48,380 nucleotides of DNA. Origin: Sphaerisporangium melleum. Its GTDB lineage: Bacteria; Actinomycetota; Actinomycetes; Streptosporangiales; Streptosporangiaceae. Each line of letters starts with the position of its first letter. Positions within the stretch are counted from its first letter, which is position 1. The notes below the pieces were generated by a model, which saw only the letters and a program-made list of their open reading frames with translations, made no database searches and was not told the origin of the DNA. The stretch covers positions 98,951-147,330 of the forward strand of contig NZ_BMNT01000001.1 in assembly GCF_014646695.1 (NCBI RefSeq), given 5' to 3'. This document shows positions 39,791-47,451 of this stretch, one piece after another. The position numbers were made by a program, and so were the translations under genes.

Positions 39791-40933
39791 TCAGTGGCGG
39801 CGCAGGGCGTCGCGGAGGGCCTCCACCAGGCGGGTGGCGCGGGCGTCACCGTGGCCGATCATGCGGTTGGCCAGGTAGGCGAAGCCCACCCCGTGCTCGT
39901 CGTCGCCGAAGGCGAACTGCCCGCCCGCGCCGTCGTTGCCGAAGCTGCGCGGCCCGAGCATGGGCCGGAACGCCGAGTCGAGCAGGAAGCCCGACCCCCA
40001 GCGCTGGCCGGCGTCCATGCCCGACCAGGTCACGCCGGCCGACCGCTCGCGTACGGCCCCGGTGAGGGTCTCCGCCGACAGCAGCCGCGGCCGGCCCGCC
40101 ACCCCGGTCGCGGCGGCGGCGTACACCGCGGCGAGGCCGCGTGCCGAGGAGACCGCGCCCGCCCCGGGGATCTCGGCGGCGAGCAGGGCGGGGTCGTTCC
40201 AGCCGTGCGGCTCCTCCAGCCCCGGGAAGGGGATCGCCCCGTTCATCGTCACCATGCGCATGATCAGCGTCTCGGGGCCGGGCATCGGGGGCCGTCCCTC
40301 GGCCTCGGCCAGCCTGGCCACTCGTCCGACCTCCTCGGGTGGCAGGCCGATCCAGGTGGCGAGCTTCAGCTCGTCGGCCACGGCGGTGCGGAAGTACGCG
40401 CCCGGGGTGAGCCCGGTGATCCGGCGGACCAGCTCGCCGAGCAGGAACCCGAAGACGTGGGCGTGGTACTCGTAGGCCTCGCCCGGCGTCCACAGCGGCT
40501 CCTGCTCCTCGACCGCGCGGATCACCGGCGTCCATTCGGTGATCTCGGCGAAGGTGAGGGTGCGGTCCAGCACAGGGAGGCCGGCGCGGTGCGTGAGCAC
40601 CATGCGCGGGGTGATGGCGTCCTTGCCGCCCCGGGCGAACTCCGGCCAGTGGGCGGCCACCGGGGCGTCGAGGTCCAGGCGCCCCTGCTGGGCGAGCAGG
40701 TGGACGCAGATGCTCACGATGCCCTTGGTGCAGGAGAAGACCGGGACCACCGTGTCGCGCTCCCATGGGCGGCCGGTCCGCGGGTCGGCCACCCCGCCCC
40801 ACAGGTCCACGACCGGGCGCCCGCCCGCGTACACGGTGACGGCCGCGCCGAGCTCGCCGAAGTCGGTGAAGTTCCGCGCGAAGACGTCCGCCACCGCGCT
40901 GAAGCCCTCGTCGGCCGCTCCGCCGAAGTCCAT
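39791..40933 (-). CDS. Class C beta-lactamase-like serine hydrolase/esterase
   Basis: This encodes 380 residues from ATG 40931-40933, with GAGGAGG 5 bases upstream. No signal peptide is present, so it is cytosolic, unlike true beta-lactamases. The nucleophile motif SxxK is Ser67-Lys70 in PVFSCTKG. A Tyr in the AYEYHAH stretch near 155 corresponds to the second catalytic motif. LTHRAGLP, GFLLGELV and GNDGAGGQ are also family features. It belongs to the EstB/serine hydrolase group that hydrolyses esters or D-amino-acid peptides. It is divergent from a TetR gene and is probably that regulator's target. Confidence 0.9.
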   Translation of the reverse strand: MDFGGAADEGFSAVADVFARNFTDFGELGAAVTVYAGGRPVVDLWGGVADPRTGRPWERDTVVPVFSCTKGIVSICVHLLAQQGRLDLDAPVAAHWPEFARGGKDAITPRMVLTHRAGLPVLDRTLTFAEITEWTPVIRAVEEQEPLWTPGEAYEYHAHVFGFLLGELVRRITGLTPGAYFRTAVADELKLATWIGLPPEEVGRVARLAEAEGRPPMPGPETLIMRMVTMNGAIPFPGLEEPHGWNDPALLAAEIPGAGAVSSARGLAAVYAAAATGVAGRPRLLSAETLTGAVRERSAGVTWSGMDAGQRWGSGFLLDSAFRPMLGPRSFGNDGAGGQFAFGDDEHGVGFAYLANRMIGHGDARATRLVEALRDALRRH

Positions 40934-41001
40934 GATGTCCTCCTCGATCGGGTCGCCCTTCCGCGGCGCCCAGGACAGGCGTGCCGCCAGGGCGCTACCA
41001 T

Positions 41002-41040
41002 TGCCTAGGCATAATAGGCACAAACCTAGGGCTCCTAGGT
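41002..41040. promoter_or_regulatory. CCTAGG palindrome cluster in hydrolase/TetR intergenic region
   Basis: TGCCTAGGCA (41002-41011) is a perfect palindrome, and its left half also pairs with TAGGCA at 41015-41020. ACCTAGG-GCT-CCTAGGT (41024-41040) is a perfect 7-bp inverted repeat. All share CCTAGG and sit between the divergent starts 40933 and 41064, so they are very likely operators of the TetR protein. Confidence 0.75.
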
Positions 41041-41063
41041 AACGGTTTTCGTGGAGGCGATGG

Positions 41064-41642
41064 ATGGCTCGTGCGGGTCTCACGGCCGAGCGGGTGACCG
41101 AGGCCGCCGCCGACCTGGCGGACGCCATCGGGTTCGAGAACGTGACCGTGTCGGCGGTGGCCCGGAGCTTCGGCGTACGGGACGCGAGTCTGTACTCGCA
41201 CGTCAAGAACCTGCAGGACCTGCGAGAACGGGTCACCCTGCTCGCCGCGGGCGAGGTCGCCGACCGCATCGCCGCGGCGGTGGCGGGACGGTCGGGTAAG
41301 GAGGCCATGACGGCCTTCGCCAACGCCTACCGCGCCTACGCGCTCGCCCATCCCGGCCGGTACGCGGCTTACCAGACGCCTTTGGACCCGGCGGTCGCCG
41401 CCCGGTCGGCCGCCTACGTCCGCAACGTCGAGTTGACCTACGCCATGCTGCGCGCCTACGACCTCGACGAGCCGCACCTGACCGACGCGGGCCGCCTGCT
41501 GCGCAGCACCTTCCACGGGTACGTCACGCTGGAGTTGAACGGCGGATTCAGCCACTCGCGTGAGGTGCGGGCGTCCTGGGACAGCGCTCTCGACGGGCTC
41601 CACTTCCTGCTCCAGCACTGGCCCGGCAGGCCATCGGACTGA
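41064..41642 (+). CDS. TetR-family transcriptional regulator
   Basis: This encodes 192 residues from ATG 41064, with GGAGGCG just upstream. The N-terminal HTH (LTAERVTEAAADLADAIGF, VTVSAVARSFGVRDASLYSH, VKNLQDLRERV) is the TetR domain. The C-terminal ligand domain, with AMTAFANAYRAYALAHPGRY, FHGYVTLELNGGF and DGLHFLLQHW, is of the TetR_C_33/WHG type. It likely represses the divergent serine hydrolase gene and itself through the CCTAGG sites. Confidence 0.92.
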   Translation: MARAGLTAERVTEAAADLADAIGFENVTVSAVARSFGVRDASLYSHVKNLQDLRERVTLLAAGEVADRIAAAVAGRSGKEAMTAFANAYRAYALAHPGRYAAYQTPLDPAVAARSAAYVRNVELTYAMLRAYDLDEPHLTDAGRLLRSTFHGYVTLELNGGFSHSREVRASWDSALDGLHFLLQHWPGRPSD

Positions 41643-41769
41643 CGCCGACCGCGGGCGCGTCTGGAGAAACCACGGAAGAGCTCGGCGGGCCGGTCGCGCT
41701 CACCAGACCGGTCCGCCGGGCCGGCCCGGAGCCAGGGCGCGCCTCCCCGCTCCGGGCCGGCCCGGGCCG

Positions 41770-42234
41770 CTAGGACGCCCGCACCTCACGCAGGAGACGG
41801 GAGCCCCAGGGGCACCAGAAACCGCCGGGGAGGAACGCGCCGCCCGCCTCGTCCAGGTGGTCCTCGACGTACTGCGGCGCGGCGTCGCACACCTCGATGG
41901 CGACGTCGAAGAACCGGACGCTCGCCGGGTCGAGGTGGTAGCTCCAGCCGGGGTTGTAGGGCGCAGAGCGCTTGACGATGCGCCCCATGACGTGCGGGCG
42001 GTCCGTGGCCGTCCCGTCCAGCAGGGCCCTGGCGTGCTGAACCTCGGCCGGATCGGCGATCTCGACGACGAACTTGTCCGGCATCGGCGGGTAGTCGAAC
42101 TCGAAGTACGCCGCCGCGGCGGCGTGCCCCGGCGAAGCGCCGACCCGCCCGGCCGCGGCGGGGTGGGCGACCGTGAGGAGCAACGCACCGGCCGCCGCGA
42201 GGGCGAGGCCGATCTTCCTGGTGATACCGCGCAT
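41770..42234 (-). CDS. Secreted BP74-like (calmodulin-binding protein-related) protein
   Basis: This encodes 154 residues from ATG 42232-42234, with GGAG 8 bases upstream. The signal peptide is residues 1-28 ([20 protein letters not shown]). The mature domain reads [80 protein letters not shown]. This matches the BP74 N-terminal-related domain found in many secreted actinobacterial proteins and named after a Dictyostelium calmodulin-binding protein. Function in bacteria is unknown. Two Cys residues could form a disulphide. Confidence 0.8.
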   Translation of the reverse strand: MRGITRKIGLALAAAGALLLTVAHPAAAGRVGASPGHAAAAAYFEFDYPPMPDKFVVEIADPAEVQHARALLDGTATDRPHVMGRIVKRSAPYNPGWSYHLDPASVRFFDVAIEVCDAAPQYVEDHLDEAGGAFLPGGFWCPWGSRLLREVRAS

Positions 42235-42561
42235 GACTGGATCTCCGTCCCTGTCGGGCCGCAATCGCGGCTCGCGTCGAACACGAAGAGTAGTGGAACA
42301 ATCACGATTAGTGAAGGCGTTGGCAATGGCCGGGTAAAACGCAGCACCAGACGGCTCGCCTCCCGGTTGCGGCCACGAAGGGCCGCCGCACCGGCATCAG
42401 GGGTCCGCTTCCCTCGAATCCGGGACGACTCCGGCATCCGCGGAGACCACCGAACCGGGACGGGCGACGAGGGTGGCCTGAGCCCGGGGCGTACGGAGCG
42501 GGCACGCCGGGCTCGGACCGCGCGAAGGCACGCGGGAGGGGGCCGGGTAGCATCGGGGCTC
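42235..42561. other. Intergenic region between BP74-like gene and amidotransferase
   Basis: This 327-base divergent region has no convincing gene. On the minus strand the AT-richer part near 42285-42325 includes the palindromic AATCACGATT (about 42299-42308) and probably holds the BP74-like promoter. At the right end, TAGCAT (42548-42553) precedes the amidotransferase ATG by 8 bases, a leaderless promoter pattern. Confidence 0.45.
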
Positions 42562-43281
42562 ATGTCCGAGGTGGCGCGGGTGCTGGCCGTCCAGCACGGG
42601 GTGAACGGCGGGCCGGGGCGGTTCGGGGAGTGGCTGTCGGAGGCGGGCGTCGAGGTGGACGTCGTGGCCGCGTTCGACGGCGCCGTCCCGCCCTCGCGGC
42701 TCGCGCACGACGGCCTGCTCGTGCTCGGCGGCGGCTACATGCCCGATGACGACGAGCGGGCGCCATGGCTGCCCGCCACCAGGTCTCTGGTCTCCCAGGC
42801 CCTGACCCGCTCGGTGCCGATGTTCGGCGTCTGCCTCGGCGGTCAGATGCTCGCCGCGGTGGCCGGCGGGAAGGTCCGGGCGGACGCGGGCGCGCCCGAG
42901 CACGGCAGCACGCCGGTCGGCGTGCGCGCGGAGGCGGCGGGCGATCCGCTGTTCCGCGGGCTGCCAGCGGTGGTGCCCGCGATCGAGCACCACGTCGACG
43001 CGATCACCGCGCTGCCGTCAGCCGCCGTCTGGCTGGCCGAGACCGCCCGGTGCCCCTACCAGGCGTTCCGGGTCGGCCATCGCGCCTGGGGCGTCCAGTT
43101 CCACCCCGAGGTGACCCCCGAGCGCATCCTGCAATGGGACGCCGGGCCGCTTCTGGAGCAGGGGTTCGACCGCGAGGAGCTGTACGCGGCGGCGGTCGCC
43201 GACCAGGAGGCCGCGACGGCGGCGTGGCGCACGGTGGCCACCCGTTTCGCCGCGATCGTCCTCGGCGCCACCGGACGCTGA
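42562..43281 (+). CDS. Class I glutamine amidotransferase-like protein
   Basis: This encodes 239 residues from ATG 42562, probably leaderless. The GATase nucleophile is Cys91 in FGVCLGGQML, with His181 and Glu183 in VQFHPEV completing the triad. LLVLGGGYMPDDDERAPWL is the oxyanion-side loop. The C-terminal 50 residues are helical. Stand-alone proteins of this kind resemble GMP-synthase glutaminase domains and the gamma-glutamyl-hydrolase-like or glutamyl-polyamine group. The substrate is unknown because no synthase partner is adjacent. Confidence 0.88.
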   Translation: MSEVARVLAVQHGVNGGPGRFGEWLSEAGVEVDVVAAFDGAVPPSRLAHDGLLVLGGGYMPDDDERAPWLPATRSLVSQALTRSVPMFGVCLGGQMLAAVAGGKVRADAGAPEHGSTPVGVRAEAAGDPLFRGLPAVVPAIEHHVDAITALPSAAVWLAETARCPYQAFRVGHRAWGVQFHPEVTPERILQWDAGPLLEQGFDREELYAAAVADQEAATAAWRTVATRFAAIVLGATGR

Positions 43282-43294
43282 CCCTCGGCCCGTA

Positions 43295-43310
43295 CCGCGC
43301 TCATGCGCGG
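43295..43310 (+). terminator. Small hairpin after the amidotransferase gene
   Basis: CCGCGC-TCAT-GCGCGG forms a 6-bp stem 14 bases after the stop. It is a weak candidate on its own. Confidence 0.35.
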
Positions 43311-43439
43311 CACGGTCGGACGCCGCCCCGCCGCGGCCTTCCATCGCCCGGCCGGCCTTCGGCGCGCTCGAAGCGGTCTGACCTGCGCCGGAAGCCCTCG
43401 GTGGCCGTGCCGCACCGGTCGCCGACCGGCCGGTGTGAC

Positions 43440-43464
43440 AGGTAGGAGATTTCCTACCTATAGT
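43440..43464 (+). promoter_or_regulatory. ArsR operator overlapping the promoter
   Basis: AGGTAGGA and TCCTACCT form a perfect 8-bp inverted repeat around GATT (43440-43459), directly joined to TATAGT (43459-43464), a good -10 element. A repressor bound here would block RNA polymerase at the ArsR/SRPBCC operon. Confidence 0.75.
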
Positions 43465-43503
43465 GGGACCCATGCACGTCACCCCCGTTGAGGAGGACCG
43501 GCC

Positions 43504-43905
43504 GTGGACGCGGTGAGCGCGTCCGAGGACCAGGTCTTCGCGGCCCTGGCCAGCCCGGTGCGCCGGGAGGTGCTGCGCCTGCTCAGAGATGGGGGGCCGC
43601 AGCCGGTACGGAAGCTGGCCGGGAACTTCGCGATGGCCCGGCCGAGCCTCTCCGAGCACCTCCGCGTGTTACGCGAGGCCGGGCTGGTCACCGAGCGCAA
43701 GGAAGGGCGGGAACGGCTCTACCGGCTGGAGGCCGTTCCGCTGACCGAAGTGCAGCAGTGGCTGAGTCCCTTCGAGCGCTTCTGGCGGGACCGGCTCACC
43801 GGCCTGCGCGACCTGCTCGACCGCCTGGACGACGAAGGCCAGGACGACGAACGCGAAGACCGCGACGAACGCGAAGAACACGGACAGGAAGAGGAACGGC
43901 GATGA
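43504..43905 (+). CDS. ArsR-family transcriptional regulator
   Basis: This encodes 133 residues from GTG 43504, with GAGGAGG about 7 bases upstream. The winged HTH covers residues 8-80: VFAALASPVRREVLRLLRDG, VRKLAGNFAMARPSLSEHLR, VLREAGLVTERKEGRERLYR. No metal-binding CxC is present, so this is the non-metal type often paired with SRPBCC proteins. The last 40 residues are an acidic/basic repetitive tail rich in DE and R. It overlaps the next gene by ATGA. Confidence 0.9.
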   Translation: MDAVSASEDQVFAALASPVRREVLRLLRDGGPQPVRKLAGNFAMARPSLSEHLRVLREAGLVTERKEGRERLYRLEAVPLTEVQQWLSPFERFWRDRLTGLRDLLDRLDDEGQDDEREDRDEREEHGQEEERR

Positions 43906-44435
43906 ACCCCAGGGCCACGAACGACGGCCACGCCCCGCAGGACGCTCCCGCCGGCGGCCCCTCCACGAGCGACGGCCACACCGCCGGCGATCCGACGGCC
44001 ATCCGGCTCGACCAGTACCTGCCGCATCCGCCCGCCAAGGTGTGGCGGGCGCTGACCGAGCCCGCTCTGCTCGCCCGGTGGATGATGCCCGGCGACTTCC
44101 GGCTGGAGGTCGGCCACCGCTACACCATGCAGGGCATCGCCATGCCCGGCACCGGGTTCTCCGGCACGGCCGCCGCCGAGGTGCTCGCCTTCACCGAGGA
44201 GAAGATGCTCAGCGTGCGGTGGCGGGACGCCGAGCCGGGCAGCGACGCCGACTGGACGATCACCTGGACGCTGGAGCCGGAGGGCAGGGGGACCCGGCTC
44301 TTCCTGTCGCACGAGGGCTTCGACCCGGGCGACCCGCTCCAGCAGCGGGCCCGCCAGATCATGGACGGCGGCTGGCGGTCCTCCGTCCTGCGCGCCCTGG
44401 AAGCCGTCCTCCACGACATCGAACCCGGCTCCTGA
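43902..44435 (+). CDS. SRPBCC/AHSA1-domain protein
   Basis: This encodes 177 residues from ATG 43902, translationally coupled to the ArsR gene. After a 33-residue disordered start, the domain IRLDQYLPHPPAKVWRALTE, LLARWMMPGDFRLEVGHRYT and WTLEPEGRGTRLFLSHEGFD is a typical activator-of-Hsp90-ATPase-1-like START fold with a hydrophobic ligand cavity. ArsR/AHSA1 pairs are common in actinobacteria, and the ligand is generally unknown. Confidence 0.9.
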   Translation: MNPRATNDGHAPQDAPAGGPSTSDGHTAGDPTAIRLDQYLPHPPAKVWRALTEPALLARWMMPGDFRLEVGHRYTMQGIAMPGTGFSGTAAAEVLAFTEEKMLSVRWRDAEPGSDADWTITWTLEPEGRGTRLFLSHEGFDPGDPLQQRARQIMDGGWRSSVLRALEAVLHDIEPGS

Positions 44436-44533
44436 CCCCGGTGCGGGCCGCCCGACCGTGACTGGCGCGCTTCCGGTGACGAAATCGAACGAAAGGGAGT
44501 GATGCGGCCAAGTGCCGCAGTAGCATCGCGGGC

Positions 44534-45598
44534 GTGCGAATGAGCCATGCCGCTGTCGTCGTCGTCATGACCGGGACGGCTCTGGCCGTGCCGGCCAGCG
44601 CTCAGGGGGCCGCCGGGCCGGGCAACCCCGCAGGCCGCGCGGTGGTGCCCGCGGACGGCAGGGCGATCGACACATCGCGCCCCGATCGGGTGGTGGGGAA
44701 CGGCACGCCCGCGAGCTGCACGTCGGCGGCGGTCGTGGCGGCGGTGGCCAAGGGAGGGCTCATCCGGTTCGCCTGCGGGTCCAAGGCCGTCACGATCACG
44801 ATGCAGGCCACCGCGAAGGTCCGCAACACCAGCAAGCGCGTGGTGCTGGACGGCGGGGGCAAGGTGACGCTGAGCGGTGGCGGGAAGCGGCGCGTTCTGT
44901 ACATGAACACCTGCGACAAGGCGCAGGTGTGGACGACGCCGCACTGCGACGACCAGCAGTGGCCGCAGCTCACCGTGCAGAACATCCGCTTCGCCGACGG
45001 GAACGCCACCGGAGAGCGGGCCGACGGCGGCGGTGGTGGTGCCGTGTTCGCGCGGGGCGGCCGGTTCAAGGCCGTGAACGCGACCTTCGTCCGCAACCGC
45101 TGCGACCCCACCGGTCCGGACGTCGGCGGGGCCGCGATCCGGGTGCTGGACCAGTGGCGTGACCTGCCGGTGTACGTCGTGAACAGCACGTTCGGCGGCG
45201 CCGCCGGGCAGGGCGGGGAATGCTCCAACGGCGGGGCGCTGAGCGGCATCGGGGTGTCGTGGGAGGTGCTGAACAGCGTGCTCACCCACAACAGGGCGAT
45301 CGGGCGCGGCGCCAACCCGGCGCGGGGCGGCACCCCCGGCGGCGGCAGCGGCGGGGCGATCTACGCCGACGGCAACCGGTTCACCGTGCGCGTCGCGGGC
45401 TCGATCGTCACCGGCAACACCGCGCGGGAGGGCGGCGGGGCGATCTTCTTCGTCAGCAACGACCGCACCGGGACGCTGCGCATCGAACGGTCGTCGTTCC
45501 GCCGCAACCACAGCGCCGGCTTCGAGACCAAGGGCTTCCCCGGCATCTTCTTCCTCGGCGCCGGCCGCCCCCAGATCGTCTCCTCCACCCTGCGCTAG
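44534..45598 (+). CDS. Secreted right-handed beta-helix protein
   Basis: This encodes 354 residues from GTG 44534; ATG 44540 is an alternative. TAGCAT (44521-44526) sits 7 bases before the GTG and no adjacent ribosome-binding site exists, so it is probably leaderless. The signal peptide is residues 1-24 (AVVVVMTGTALAVPASAQ). From residue 60 the sequence shows regular coils with stacked Asn and Gly: VVLDGGGKVTLSGGG, LTVQNIRFADGNA, AVNATFVRNRC, VVNSTFGGAAG, GGAIYADGN, GGGAIFFVSND. This is the parallel beta-helix of pectate-lyase-like or polymorphic surface proteins. No catalytic motif is clear, so it may bind or cut a polysaccharide. Confidence 0.8.
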   Translation: MRMSHAAVVVVMTGTALAVPASAQGAAGPGNPAGRAVVPADGRAIDTSRPDRVVGNGTPASCTSAAVVAAVAKGGLIRFACGSKAVTITMQATAKVRNTSKRVVLDGGGKVTLSGGGKRRVLYMNTCDKAQVWTTPHCDDQQWPQLTVQNIRFADGNATGERADGGGGGAVFARGGRFKAVNATFVRNRCDPTGPDVGGAAIRVLDQWRDLPVYVVNSTFGGAAGQGGECSNGGALSGIGVSWEVLNSVLTHNRAIGRGANPARGGTPGGGSGGAIYADGNRFTVRVAGSIVTGNTAREGGGAIFFVSNDRTGTLRIERSSFRRNHSAGFETKGFPGIFFLGAGRPQIVSSTLR

Positions 45599-45645
45599 GC
45601 CTCCGGTACAACACCGGCGGCAAGCCGTGCCTCCCGGCTCCGCGC

Positions 45646-46575
45646 TCAGAGGGTGAAGCGGGCGAGGATGGGGGCGTGGTCGGAGTCGGGGGCGTCGCGG
45701 CGGGGGGTGGGGTCCTCGGCGACGGACGGCAGGCCGTGGCCGACCACCGACCGCACCTCCTCGACCCGCTCGATGAGGGCGCGGCTGGCCAGGATGTGGT
45801 CGATGAGCTCTCCGCGGCCGTTGTGGACGCGGGAGAAGCGCTCGGCCTCGGGGATCAGCGTGGCGAGGTTCCACAGCCGCCAGGCGTCGCCCCTGTCCGG
45901 GCGCAGCGCCCCGGCCGTGCCGAGCTCCGAACCGGGCGGGCCGAGGACGATCTGGGTGGTGGCCGCCTGCGGTTCGTCGTTGAAGTCGCCGAGCACCACG
46001 ACCGGCCGCTCCGGCCCGTGCCCGCCGAGCAGGCGGTCGGCCAGGCCGCGCAGCGTGGTCGCCTCGGCGGCCCTGCGGTACAGGGCGTAGGCGCCGTACC
46101 GGGCCCGCTCGCCCTCGTCGCGGGCCTGGAACCGGCCGCCGGGGAAGCTGAGCAGCTTGGACTTCAGGTGACAGACGGCCACGTCGAGCGGGACGCCGGG
46201 ACGCGGCTCGACCCGGACGGCGAGCATGCCGCGGCTGGTCTGCGCGGTCGCGGGCCCGGAGTCGGCGCTCTGCACGGCGGCCAGCGGGGCGGTGAACGCG
46301 GTGACGTCGTGGAGCACGGTGATCGGGAGGCGGCTCAGCACGCCGACCCGGATGCCTCTGGCATCGGGGTGGCCGGACAGCGCCGTGTGCCAGCCCTCGC
46401 CGAGTGCCGCCGCCAGGTCGTCCAGCGCGCCCGGGTCGCCGACCTCCTGGACGCCGAGGACGTCCGGGGCGACGCCGGCGAGCGTGACGGCCAGTTCGCC
46501 CCCGGTGCCGCGCGCGGGAAGGACGCCCCTCCCCTGTGACGGCGGGATCGGCACCGCGCCGTCCCGCCGCTCCAC
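45646..46575 (-). CDS. EEP-superfamily nuclease/phosphatase with shortened N-terminus
   Basis: From GTG 46573-46575 this gives 309 residues. The core is well preserved: PDVLGVQEVGDP with the metal-ligand Glu, RGIRVGVLSRLP, VAVCHLKSKLL, VVVLGDFND, LIDHILAS and DSDHAPILARF at the end. This is the exonuclease/endonuclease/phosphatase fold. Intact relatives open with a strand carrying a conserved Asn (WNLENLF type) followed by about 25 residues leading to the helix before PDVL. Here that part is replaced by basic, non-homologous sequence (VERRDGAVPIPPSQGRG), and none of the three frames upstream restores it. The protein may be inactive, or the gene is decaying. Confidence 0.75.
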   Translation of the reverse strand: MERRDGAVPIPPSQGRGVLPARGTGGELAVTLAGVAPDVLGVQEVGDPGALDDLAAALGEGWHTALSGHPDARGIRVGVLSRLPITVLHDVTAFTAPLAAVQSADSGPATAQTSRGMLAVRVEPRPGVPLDVAVCHLKSKLLSFPGGRFQARDEGERARYGAYALYRRAAEATTLRGLADRLLGGHGPERPVVVLGDFNDEPQAATTQIVLGPPGSELGTAGALRPDRGDAWRLWNLATLIPEAERFSRVHNGRGELIDHILASRALIERVEEVRSVVGHGLPSVAEDPTPRRDAPDSDHAPILARFTL

Positions 46576-46741
46576 TATGACCGCTGATGCCCTGCTTGAC
46601 CACGCATTCGCCGACAATCGTGCCCTGCGTAGCGTTCCGCGGCGGGACGTACCTCGTGAGCGTTCTCGCCGCCCGCTGGGCGGCGTACGCGCCGGCGGGC
46701 GGAGAGCGGTACGACCGGCGCCACGGGTCGGCGTCGCGTCG

Positions 46742-46800
46742 GCGAGATTAGCGAGATTCGGCCCAAGGAATCCGGCGAAGTGGTTTGGTCGCGACAAACC
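46742..46800 (+). promoter_or_regulatory. Repeats upstream of the HesB-like gene
   Basis: GCGAGATTA occurs at 46742 and, as GCGAGATTC, again at 46751 (9-base period). Further on, GGTTTG-GTCGCGAC-AAACC (46782-46800) is a palindrome with one bulged base, centred about 60 bases before the ATG. Both are operator candidates. Confidence 0.4.
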
Positions 46801-46850
46801 GGGCATGGGCCGAAATAGCCCGAGAAAGTCGACCCCGGCGAGGAGACCCC

Positions 46851-47138
46851 ATGCTCACGCTGACAGACACCGCCGCCAAGGTGATCCGCGACCTCAACGC
46901 GCAAGCGGGCGCGTCGTCCGACAAGGGAATCCGGATCTCCTCACACGGCGAGGACGCCGGTTCGCTGATGCTGTCGGTGGCCGACGGTCCCGAGAGCACC
47001 GACAAGGTGGTCGAGAGCTCAGGTGCCAAGGTCTACCTGGACCCGGTGGCCGCGAGTGTGCTCGACGACAAGTCGCTGGACGCCGATGTGGATGACCAGG
47101 GCGGCATCTCCTTCCATGTGGAGGAGCAGACCGCCTGA
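46851..47138 (+). CDS. HesB/IscA-like fold protein without cysteines
   Basis: This encodes 95 residues from ATG 46851, with GGAG 5 bases upstream. LTLTDTAAKVIRDLNAQAGA, GIRISSHGEDAGSLMLSVAD and AKVYLDPVAASVLDDKSLDA follow the A-type Fe-S carrier fold. No Cys is present anywhere, whereas cluster-carrying IscA/ErpA proteins use three. This matches a cysteine-free actinobacterial sub-family annotated as Fe-S assembly HesB-like, whose role is probably structural or regulatory. It is monocistronic and followed by a strong terminator. Confidence 0.85.
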   Translation: MLTLTDTAAKVIRDLNAQAGASSDKGIRISSHGEDAGSLMLSVADGPESTDKVVESSGAKVYLDPVAASVLDDKSLDADVDDQGGISFHVEEQTA

Positions 47139-47246
47139 CGACCGTACGCCCCGGGCCGGGCGACCACCGGACGCCGCGGGCGGCCGTCGCCCGCCGGGAG
47201 ACCGGCGAACAGGACGGCCGGAGATCCGGGCCGCCGGCGGTGGGAG

Positions 47247-47286
47247 GGGCCCCGGCGGCAGGTACGTCCCCCTGCCGCCGGGGCCC
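47247..47286 (+). terminator. Strong terminator after the HesB-like gene
   Basis: GGGCCCCGGCGGCAGG (47247-47262) pairs perfectly with 47271-47286 around an 8-base loop. Confidence 0.85.
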
Positions 47287-47413
47287 GGTCCGTGCCGGGC
47301 GGGGATGGCGGTCCTCGACCACCTCGCGAGTCGCGAAGTCGCCCTGCTCGTGCCATTCGGGGGATGACGCCTTCGCGAGCCGCCGCGCGGAGCGAGTGCA
47401 CCGGAGACCCTCC

Positions 47414-47450
47414 GCAAACCATTTGCAGGTCGCTGCCGTATATTTGCGAG
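47414..47450 (+). promoter_or_regulatory. Promoter and autoregulatory region of the MalR-like gene
   Basis: GCAAA-CCA-TTTGC (47414-47426) is an inverted repeat, and TTTGCAG (47422-47428) is echoed by TTTGCGAG (47443-47450). TTGCAG-type repeats are what I recall for MalR sites. TATATT (47439-47444) lies 7 bases before the GTG, so the transcript is likely leaderless and the repeats straddle the promoter. Confidence 0.55.
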
Positions 47451-47451
47451 C

